A stretch of DNA of 64,000 bases from contig OW203987.1 of assembly GCA_934047225.1 (NCBI GenBank), forward strand, positions 895,501 to 959,500, in the 5' to 3' direction. The notes beneath the pieces were generated by a model, which saw only the letters and a list, made by a program, of their open reading frames with translations, was not told the DNA's origin and made no database searches. Within the stretch, counting starts at the first letter, position 1; each line of letters opens with the position of its first letter. The DNA is from Ypsolopha sequella. Taxonomy: Eukaryota; Arthropoda; Insecta; Lepidoptera; Ypsolophidae. The position numbers and the translations under genes are program-made. Shown one piece after another: positions 55,085-64,000 of the stretch.

Positions 55085-56356
55085 TTGAATATTAAATGAC
55101 CAACGATCATTTCGTATATTGAATGACCAACGATCATTTTGTATATTGAATGACCAACGATCATTTTGTATATTAAATGACCAACGATCATTTTGTATAT
55201 TGAATGACCAACGATCATTTTGTATATTGAATGACCAACGATCATTTCGTATATTGAATGACCAACGATCATTTTGTATATTGAATGACCAACGATCATT
55301 TTGTATATTGAATGACCAACGATCATTTTGTATATTGAATGACCAACGATCATTTTGTATATTGAATGACCAACGATCATTTTGTATATTGAATGACCAA
55401 CGATCATTTTGTATATTGAATGACCAACGATCATTTTGTATATTGAATGACCAACGATCATTTTGTATATTGAATGACCAACGATCATTTTGTATATTGA
55501 ATGACCAACGATCATTTTGTATATTAAATGACCAACGATCATTTTGTATATTGAATGACCAACGATCATTTTGTATATTGAATGACCAACGATCATTTTG
55601 TATATTGAATGACCAACGATCATTTTGTATATTGAATGACCAACGATCATTTTGTATATTGAATGACCAACGATCATTTTGTATATTAAATGACCAACGA
55701 TCATTTTGTATATTGAATGACCAACGATCATTTTGTATATTGAATGACCAACGATCATTTTGTATATTGAATGACCAACGATCATTTTGTATATTGAATG
55801 ACCAACGATCATTTTGTATATTGAATGACCAACGATCATTTTGTATATTAAATGACCAACGATCATTTTGTATATTGAATGACCAACGATCATTTTGTAT
55901 ATTGAATGACCAACGATCATTTTGTATATTGAATGACCAACGATCATTTTGTATATTGAATGACCAACGATCATTTTGTATATTGAATGACCAACGATCA
56001 TTTTGTATATTGAATGACCAACGATCATTTTGTATATTGAATGACCAACGATCATTTTGTATATTGAATGACCAACGATCATTTTGTATATTGAATGACC
56101 AACGATCATTTTGTATATTGAATGACCAACGATCATTTTGTATATTGAATGACCAACGATCATTTTGTATATTAAATGACCAACGATCATTTTGTATATT
56201 GAATGACCAACGATCATTTTGTATATTGAATGACCAACGATCATTTTGTATATTGAATGACCAACGATCATTTTGTATATTGAATGACCAACGATCATTT
56301 TGTATATTAAATGACCAACGATCATTTTGTATATTGAATGACCAACGATCATTTTG
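55085..56356. repeat. 27-bp satellite, about 46-47 units
   Basis: Unit ATTGAATGACCAACGATCAT plus TTTGTAT. Some units carry ATTAAATG instead of ATTGAATG; these fall at 55523, 55685, 55847 and 56171, spaced by multiples of 162 bp (six units), suggesting higher-order duplication. The unit length is divisible by three, so ORFs on three frames are artefacts. Confidence 0.97.
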
Positions 56357-56893
56357 ACTGAAAAGTGTGTTCAACATCTGTTGTTGGTTGAACCTTATAT
56401 TATATACTACTATATGATTAATATATTGAAACATTCGTAGATCAGTGAAGAAGGTACCACAATATCAACAAATATTTGTCTCGTACACTACACATAGTAC
56501 ATCATACATATTCAGCTCCTCATCATGCATGATGCCGATGATCAATCACCGTAGGTACTTGTTCATTCCGTTACATTAATGATGTATGTAGGTAGTTGTA
56601 TAATTGCACCGTAATAAAAGCACATGGCTCTGTGTGTATGTACAACTAGTTTGGCTCTAGTACTTGGTCTCATCTCTCGAGATGTAATTCACTGTGATTC
56701 CGATAGATCTGTAAATAACTGTTATGTACGAGTATTTAGATTTTAGTACGAGTACTTAAAGTATATCTAAAATTGTGATGTTAAAATATTTACTACATAT
56801 TATATAGAATATAACGTAAACATTTGAGAACTTGTTATCAAAGTATTATCTTGTGGCTTATTTGGTGTAGTTTCAATAAATTTATTTTAACAT
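56357..56893. other. AT-rich intergenic, nothing recognised
   Basis: AATAAA at about 56875 is the only notable signal and could serve any upstream transcript. Confidence 0.4.
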
Positions 56894-57313
56894 CGGTTTC
56901 GCAGCCGGATTGTGAAAAGCCCGCCTTTTTCTAATTAATCGAAACACAACACTTAAATTCAAAATTCACTCAACAGTTATTCAACAAAACCATATTACCT
57001 ATGTATGTATTGTGTATGTTGCCATCGCAAGTTTCTTATGGTTTCTGTAAATTCGAATTTCAAACATTTTGAAATTCTAAATTTTGAATGTTGAACTTAA
57101 AAAATTTTGGAATTCTATTTTACAGAAACCAATGGAAACTTTGCGATGGTAACATACACAATACATACATAGGTAATAAGGTTTTGTTGAATAACTGTTG
57201 AGTGAATTTTGAATTTAAGTGTTGTGTTTCGATTAATTATAAAAAGGCGGAGTTTTCCATTGAAGTATTATGTAGTATCTCAATGGATATTTCACAATCC
57301 GGCTGCGAAACCG
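56894..57313. mobile_element. Fold-back MITE (420 bp)
   Basis: Almost perfect palindrome: CGGTTTCGCAGCCGGATTGT at the left end, inverse at the right. The arms (about 165 bp or more) include CATACACAATACATACATAG and its inverse. The right arm has a small extra segment near 57255-57285. No ORF. Confidence 0.88.
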
Positions 57314-57865
57314 CTCTTAACGTTCATTGTTTCATTTTTTATAAAAATACGGCCACTAAATGTTATTTTCATATAATTGCTAACGGACGTTGTTCAGTTA
57401 GTTGTTGCGCACAATTATAATTTAGCTTCTAGTAGTCCACAAGTTATACCTATTTAGTTAAATCAGTCATATTTGGTGCTTGTATATTAATTATTTATTA
57501 TCTATCACAGAAGTGTTATCAATGTAAAATGTTATCAAATAAAATGGATGTTGCAAATGTTAAATTAGTTTTTCAATTTATCTACTACACCTTTGTTTAC
57601 GTTTTGTTATCGCAGAATCATGTGCTTTTATTTTTTGTTGCGAATTAAAGTAATTATTTGTTTCTCTAATGCAACATCGTCTTGCTGCAGGTAGATTCAT
57701 AATTTTCTGGATTCATAATTTTCCTTCACGTCCTTTCCTATTACACTGGTCCAGCCAACTGTACAGGGGCCATTACACCTGAGGCAGAGCCGGCATCGGT
57801 CTCCGTGGTTGAAGTGATGCGGCACGTGACGAGGCTTGTCTCCGAGCTGATTTGATGACGATAAT
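57314..57865. other. Intergenic, nothing recognised
   Basis: AT-rich, with AATAAAATGG near 57538. Confidence 0.4.
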
Positions 57866-58397
57866 GGGAATTGTGGTCAAACATTCCAATATCTCTACAA
57901 TAGTGGTCAAACATTCCAATATGTCTACAATAGTGGTCAAACATTCCAATATCTCTACAATAGTGGTCAAACATTCCAATATCTCTACAATAGTGGTCAA
58001 ACATTCCAATATCTCTACAATAGTGGTCAAACATTCCAATATCTCTACAATAGTGGTCAAACATTCCAATATCTCTACAATAGTGGTCAAACATTCCAAT
58101 ATCTCTACAATAGTGGTCAAACATTCCAATATCTCTACAATAGTGGTCAAACATTCCAATATCTCTACAATAGTGGTCAAACATTCCAATATCTCTACAA
58201 TAGTGGTCAAACATTCCAATATCTCTACAATAGTGGTCAAACATTCCAATATCTCTACAATAGTGGTCAAACATTCCAATATCTCTACAATAGTGGTCAA
58301 ACATTCCAATATCTCTACAATAGTGGTCAAACATTCCAATATTTCTACAATAGTGGTCAAACATTCCAATATCTCTACAATAGTGGTCAAACATTCC
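57866..58397. repeat. 30-bp satellite, about 17-18 units
   Basis: Unit GTGGTCAAACATTCCAATAT plus CTCTACAATA, exactly 30 bp. Only isolated substitutions are seen (a G in unit 2, a T near 58342). ORFs across it on both strands are artefacts of period and lack of stops. Confidence 0.97.
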
Positions 58398-59640
58398 TAT
58401 TAGTATTTCAAAAACCAACAAACCATTCACGACTACCTCGTGCCACAGCGTGGTGAATACAGAGTTGACCAGACACGACACGACCATCGGCGTACGCACC
58501 AAAAAAATACAGCGAATTTTCTTTCGCATAGTCGTCGATAGACAAAGGTTAGGTGTCTTGGGTTAATTCCTTTCTGTTGTAATGGTTAGACTCTTCAGTT
58601 GGACATAGGCTGTAGTTTATTCCCTATGGACGGGCAGTTCCTGTATAGGGTCAGACATATAAAATAATTTTTACGAAAACAAAAAGTCAAATACTACAAA
58701 ATTATTGGTTCGAAAAAAATTAAAAAAAGATTCGATAGGTCTGATGATGACCCACTCCGGGTGATGGCGACGCGCGACGTGACCACATCGACTTGTATAA
58801 CTACGACGCTGATGGGCCCGAAGATGGCTAATGTAGCCAATGTTACTAATACATTCCGTGCGCATATACCGTCCACATAACCGGGTTCGATCCCTGGCTT
58901 CGCTAATATTATGTTCTTCTGTTTTTCAAGCCACCTGTTAAGATGTCAGATCATTTTGCGTTAGATAAATAGTAGAAACATTCAACAATCGCTACTGATA
59001 AGTGCTAGGCCCATGTAAACGTGGCACTATCAAATAACTTGGCCATTTGGCTGCAGAGGGAAAACTACGAAGTCGAGCTGTAGGTAGGAGATAATAACAT
59101 TATTAAAACTCGCGTGAGCCGACATACTAAATTATTATAACATGCGGCTTAAACACTCACGTGTGATTGTTGTTGACTATATGCCAACCGTTTCACCGAT
59201 ACAATATCGGCATTATCAAGGCGAGTGTCGTTCTTAGCATTAGCCGCGTCGTCGACTAAAAGTTTGGTACGATCTGTACTCGTTAACTTGTAAAGCCTAC
59301 TTAGCTGTGATACTTTTCCTTTCAATTGGTTATGTATACTACTGCCATGATTTTTTTCACGTCTCCAAATACAACCGTTTCGCTGGCAGGGGGGGGGGGG
59401 GGGGCATTTGACTCTAACAAAAATTTTCGCAAACGGAACCCTGGATTGAAAAAGGGTCTTCTCACACCCCCAGTATTTTTAAATTACCTATCCATCAACG
59501 ATACCCCACACTAAGGAATAGACGAGAAAAAGAAATCATCCTCACTTTACGTGAAAAAAATCTTTTTCAATATTTTACTGTACCACTTTATCTGCGTGAT
59601 AAATATGTATATCCATGCCAAATTACAGCTTTCTAGTACT
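58398..59640. other. Intergenic with LINE-like finger remnant and G16 run
   Basis: 58750-58870 (-) encodes NIGYISHLRAHQRRS, related to the finger tail at 35740. GGGTTCGATCCC near 58886 is B-box-like but has no tRNA around it. A run of 16 G lies at 59389-59404. Confidence 0.5.
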
Positions 59641-60000
59641 AATAGTCTCTAAGTTAAGCCGCGGACAGACATACAGACGGACATGGCGAAACTATAAGGG
59701 TTCCTTGTTGTTGACTACGGAACCCTAAAAACGAAACTCTTTCAGGATTCATTTGTTGTCCCTCTGTTTGTCTGTCTATCCGTTTGTCTAGGCGATTTTT
59801 CTGACTAAAATAAATAAATGCCAATATTTATGGCCCTGTAAAAACATACTTCCAACGTTTTTATGGCCTTTTATTTAACGTATTTCATACAAATTTTCTC
59901 ACTATGAAATTATAGGGATGAACACTTGACATAATATTTTGCATTTGAAAGTCAGCACAGAAAGGAAGTGTAGAACAAATAATGTAAAAAATATTGTTGT
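59640..60000 (+). repeat. Third copy of the palindromic repeat family (half unit)
   Basis: Matches 2330-2510 in orientation and the inverse of 5850-6130: AACTCTTTCAGGATTCATTT, GTCTATCCGTTTGTCTAGGC, GCCCTGTAAAAACATAC and GTCAGCACAGAAAGGAA. It ends near 60000, followed closely by the repeat at 60150-60290. Confidence 0.72.
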
Positions 60001-60149
60001 ATACTGGCCGCTCACCCAAGCTGTCACGCGGACGCGACATGCATGTGTCATTAGTTTTTAATCATCCATTAAAGAATAAAATATCAACTTATGATTTTAA
60101 ACACATACATAATAAATATGAAAACCATGTTGTTCTATTAATAAAACAC

Positions 60150-60290
60150 GGGTTCCACGTATTACGAGCGCCAACGCGAGGCGTGCACTGACAAACTGAC
60201 AATAATTCACTGCCGCGCGACTGTATCAGTGAATTTACGTATTTTTGGGAAAAGGGGGTTATTTTCTTGAAACGAATTACGCGGTATTTA
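60150..60290 (+). repeat. Interspersed repeat shared with 6660-6830
   Basis: Same order of landmarks as the first copy (GGTTCCACGT, GAGCGCCAACGC, TATCAGTGAATTTACG, TTTTTGGGAAAAGGGGG), with moderate divergence. Confidence 0.7.
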
Positions 60291-60329
60291 AAATTCGAGC
60301 AATCACGCACAACGCCACGCGCACGCATT

Positions 60330-61082
60330 TGGTGTGTATTTATTATATGGGGCGACGACGCACGTACGTCCTTTTCATCAATCTACGCGCTCAAAATTAT
60401 TTTTACATTACGTTTCGCGCAAAAAAAGTCTTCCGTTTGTTGCTCATATGAAACATATAGTATCTGCAATAGAATTTTGGTCAAGTGCAAGTTAGACTTT
60501 GTTTCTGTTTTTCTTTGTTTTTTTGCAAAAATGGTTTCTTGCTGCGATAACAATTTTTCCATTTAACGAGCAATTGCACACAAAAATTGTGAATTTTATT
60601 TTTGAATGTTCGTCTCAATGCATCATCGAAGTCTTGTAAATTGGTCGTGACGGTCAAATATTTCAATACAGAAACAGCTCACTCCGCTTTACTCCTTCCG
60701 CCGGGTCTAGAAAGACACACAAAAATAGTTACTGCAGGTCTCTGCAGCTAAAACGTAATTTCACAGAATTACGCTACACATACATAATAATTTCAAGACC
60801 AACAACTACCAACAAAAATAGTTGCGGTCATCGAAAATTTCAATGGTTGCGGTCCAATAAACACGAAAAAATCTCATATTTTTTTACAAATTTACTAGTT
60901 GTTTCTAAGGTTCCTTTATGTAACTTTAAATGTAAATAGTGAATCCAAAATTACATACAGTTGATGTACATACCTGTTAAAACACGATGTGTTTTGTGTT
61001 GCCTGGCTATCTGGGTGTTCGATATAAAATACTATAACCCGATTGCATCACCTAAAATTAATTATTTTTGAGCCCCTGGATT
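60330..61082. other. Intergenic, nothing recognised
   Basis: No gene or repeat structure identified. Confidence 0.4.
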
Positions 61083-61091
61083 GCCGAAAAG

Positions 61092-62937
61092 CATTTGTTC
61101 GCAGAATGGCAACTTCGCAAAAAGGTAAATTCGCAAATAGGCAAATTCTCATAAAGACAATTATTGTACAGTTAAATACGTATTTCTTTAGGTGGTTAGT
61201 TCAATAATAATATTTTAAAGGCCAAGAATCATGTTACGGAAATTCGTGTTTTCACTTTAGCTTCTACACAAGCAAGTTATAGTTCCTACGGTTAATGCTC
61301 GCGGTACCCTTGTTTTATACATTAGATAAAATAAACTATTTATTAAACTTTTATTTAATTAGCTGTCAGATAATGGCCCACTGAATTCAAACTCATTAAG
61401 GTTTAAGAAAGGCCAGGCCACAATTTCCTTGTTTATTTATTATTCACACATTACTGAATGTCGATGTCAAATTTAAATAGCTAGCAAAACATAACATTTA
61501 TTTTTAGTCTGCATTATTTAAATTATTTATTCGACGTGTGTAATTATTAGCTGTTTTTATTATCATCAGTTTATATTAATAACGGATGAAGTGGCTAGTT
61601 CTAGTGGAGAAGATTACACTGATTACAGACACTGATTACAAGAAGTTTATTACGAGTAACAAAGGCAAACCGGTTCTTTTACTGCACGGTTACCGGTACA
61701 ATTTGTGCTACATGGTACGAGATGGCGATGTTCTAAGAAAAAAATTTGCAACGCATCGATCACTTTGAATCCAAATAAGGATGTAATAAGAGAAAGTAAC
61801 CACACATGTCCTACGGATTATACTCAAAATGTAATAGAAGGTATCATGGATGATTGCAAAACGGAAGTACGGGATAATTTTGAATCCGTTGTGAAAATTT
61901 TTGAAAAACATTTTTACTCCTAGACCAAGAGGGCTAAGAAGATTGTGCATGCAATTCCTTCATTTGCATCCAAAAAAGAACGCGGCTGAGATTTTTGCAT
62001 CTAAATAGTACAACATTTAAACATCCAAAAGATGTGAAGTTCCCTGAATGCATCGTCGAAAACTTTTTTTTGTTTGACCATTACGTGATGGGGAAAGAAT
62101 TCTATTTTTTGGGACCCCATTAGCTAAAGGCTTACTAAAGGAAAAGCAAATATTTTGTGCTGACGGAACATTTAAATCCGCACCCATGCCCTTTTACCAA
62201 ATTTATATTTATTCATTGCATGTCAATTTAGCTGATAATAATGACAATATAAATTTTGTACCACTCATTTTTATCTTGCTCCCAGACAAGACTACAAAAA
62301 CTTATACAAGAATGTTCACAATATTAAACAGCCAATTCATGTTAACATCACAAGATTTAACTGTGATTACGAACTTGCTGTAATCAATGCGATTAAAGCA
62401 GAAAAGGAAGCATATGTGCAAGACATCAAAATTTAACAAATAAGCAAAATTATTGATGACTACATAAACATTCAATATCTGCTCTGGACTGTTTAAAACG
62501 CTTAGTAGTAGTTAGTCAAGTTTTGGTGTTATGTATTCAACAGGAGTGTTTTTTGTTTCGTTAATTTAGTAACGTTTTTTTTTTTTTTGTTGAAGAAGAG
62601 TGTTTTTTGTTTCATTATGTTAGTCCGCTTAGTTGTTGTGTGTTCAACAGGAGTGTTTTTTGTTTCGTTTAAGAAATATCTAATTATTAATCTTGCTGTA
62701 AAAAGTTATGCTAAAATATATTTTTACTAAACCTTTGTCTTTTTATTAAGTATTTTTAGAGATTATATAAACGATATTTCGAACTCTGATATTTTGTATA
62801 ATGTCATATTATATTCTTACAATTGACTATGGATAAAAATGATAAGTTACACTTTTGCAGCTTATTATTCTGCCTTTATGAGAATTTGCCCATTTGCGAA
62901 TTTGCCCTTTTGTGAAGTTGCTATTATGCGAACAAAG
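61092..62937 (+). mobile_element. MULE (Mutator-like) transposon with FLYWCH domain
   Basis: 1846 bp with inverted ends of about 60 bp, rich in AACTTCGCAAA/AAATTCGCAAA modules (left TTTGTTCGCAGAATGGCAAC; the right inverse starts TTTGTTCGCATAATAGCAAC). Flanked by a perfect 9-bp duplication GCCGAAAAG (61083-61091 and 62938-62946), the size expected for MULEs. Internal coding is degenerate and shortened. Confidence 0.9.
61610..62400 (+). pseudogene. MULE transposase remnant: FLYWCH finger plus DDE start
   Basis: FLYWCH finger: TDTDYKKFITSNKGKPVLLL, HGYRYN, then in the next frame WRCSKKKICNASITLNP and SNHTCPTDY, with the Trp-Cys, second Cys and His arrangement of FLYWCH domains (61625-61820). 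MULE core: KGLLKEKQIFCADGTFKSAP then FYQIYIYSLHVN and PLIFILLPDKTTKTYTRMF (62115-62320), where ADGTF contains the first catalytic Asp. FNCDYELAVINAIKAE (about 62350-62395) fits the second Asp region (D-F/Y-E). The rest, with the last acidic residue, is missing. At least two frame changes. FLYWCH plus MULE is a known animal combination. Confidence 0.8.
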
Positions 62938-62946
62938 GCCGAAAAG

Positions 62947-63400
62947 GACTTTCGTGCGACCGACGCCGCGATAGGTGGGAGTGGCTGGTAGCACAAAATG
63001 TAGCTCGTAAAGCCGTACAGACTATATTGCACACATCATGCAATGCAACGTTTACCATACATTTTAACGATAGGTACACTAAAAACAACTTTGCGCTTTC
63101 GACCCGTGGATTGTCGGTTTTTCGGAGGAACACAAAGGTGAAACCGTCAAATCAGCTTGTAAATGCCTATTCGTGAGACGTGCGTGCCGCGAACAAACAT
63201 TAGCAGAAGCTCATCAAAATCTATCCTGGAAAAATAGGGCGTAACGTAACCAACTCGACTTTTTGCCTCGCTAAAGTAACACAAGACCCAAAAAAACAAA
63301 ACAAAACATGCTATGCGAAACATTCCTAATAGTGATACCAGAATCACACAAACAATTGGGTTCGGAAAAATATATAATACTTTGTCACTTATATCACTTT
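62947..63400. other. Intergenic, nothing recognised
   Basis: No gene identified between the MULE and the satellite. Confidence 0.4.
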
Positions 63401-64000
63401 AATGTAGCTCCACTCTTTTCAACTAAGACAACCATATTTAGCGTGGACCTGCACCCACACCACACATAATGTAGCTCCACTCTTTTCAACTAAGGCAACC
63501 ATATTTAGCGTGGACCTGCACCCACACCACACATAATGTAGCTCCACTCTTTTCAACTAAGACAACCATATTTAGCGTGGACCTGCACCCACACCACACA
63601 TAATGTAGCTCCACTCTTTTCAACTATGACAACCATATTTAGCGTGGACCTGCACCCACACCACACATAATGTAGCTCCACTCTTTTCAACTAAGACAAC
63701 CATATTTAGCGTGGACCTGCACCCACACCACACACAATGTAGCTCCACTCTTTTCAACTAAGACAACCATATTTAGCCTGGACCTGCACCCACACCACAC
63801 ATAATGTAGCTCCACTCTTTTCAACTATGACAACCATATTTAGCGTGGACCTGCACCCACACCACACATAATGTAGCTCCACTCTTTTCAACTAAGACAA
63901 CCATATTTAGCGTGGACCTGCACCCACACCACACACAATGTATCTCCACTCTTTTCAACTAAGACAACCATATTTAGCCTGGACCTGCACCCACACCACA
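63401..64000. repeat. 67-bp satellite, about 9 units, running off the window
   Basis: Unit AATGTAGCTCCACTCTTTTC... of 67 bp. A variant with CACACAATGT and TAGCCTGGAC recurs, and an AACTATGAC variant recurs, suggesting multi-unit duplication. It continues past the right edge. Confidence 0.95.

Noticed and set aside
54991..56434. ORFs of over 400 codons in three frames
   Set aside because: Generated by the 27-bp satellite; period divisible by three.
57650..57720. Alternative last exon of cytochrome b5 after cttgctgcag
   Set aside because: In the required phase it gives an immediate stop and no membrane segment.
57741..58529. 262-, 205- and 183-codon ORFs
   Set aside because: Generated by the 30-bp satellite.
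58875..58905. tRNA gene suggested by GGGTTCGATCCC
   Set aside because: No matching acceptor stem, D-arm or anticodon arm upstream; probably a repeat fragment.
63147..63347. 66-codon hydrophobic ORF on the - strand
   Set aside because: Isolated, no splice or homology support; likely chance in AT-rich DNA.

Overview
This is eukaryotic, repeat-dominated DNA, very probably from a moth or butterfly (Lepidoptera). Evidence: a spliced insect-type cytochrome b5 gene with long AT-rich introns; mariner, MULE, BEL/Pao, RTE and CR1/Jockey-group elements; tRNA-derived SINE pieces; and interspersed repeat tails that I recognise from lepidopteran genomes (for example the repeat at 53340-53835). No bacterial-type operon, rRNA or tRNA gene is visible.

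The only host gene I can assemble with confidence is cytochrome b5 on the + strand. It has three coding exons (32088-32204, 46169-46257, 52953-53079), each with proper splice sites, giving 110 residues with both haem-ligand histidines. The two introns (about 14.0 and 6.7 kb) are packed with mobile elements and a 57-bp satellite. The last exon ends without a membrane anchor, in a CaaX-like CVIA tail.

Layout. 1-2200: AT-rich repeats. 2210-6310: a large palindromic repeat with a 5'-truncated LINE inserted at its centre. 7220-10600: GTGCGG-rich inverted repeats enclosing a broken RTE retrotransposon. 12130-13205 and 14070-16290: LINE tails, small palindromes and a fragment of a BEL integrase. 16293-27136: a BEL/Pao LTR retrotransposon on the - strand with matching 421-bp LTRs and a TAAAC target duplication. 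Its left (3') LTR is split by an apparently intact two-ORF LINE. 28165-29544: two copies of a MITE. 30113-31307: pieces of BED/hAT-like transposase genes. 32088-53079: cytochrome b5, whose introns hold a LINE RT, an RNase H fragment, fold-back MITEs, a mariner with perfect 32-bp TIRs, the 57-bp satellite, SINEs, an inverted-repeat element carrying remnants of an uncharacterised GCDT/WGQ protein family, and a second mariner nested in a MITE. 53340-64000: interspersed repeats, satellites of 27, 30 and 67 bp, a fold-back MITE and a MULE with FLYWCH and DDE remnants and a 9-bp target duplication.

The genes do not form a pathway. The window is a host gene stretched by successive insertions, and the nesting gives a readable relative chronology. 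The best candidates for something not well described are the inverted-repeat-flanked GCDT/WGQ element at 47871-51390 and the anchorless, CaaX-ended cytochrome b5.
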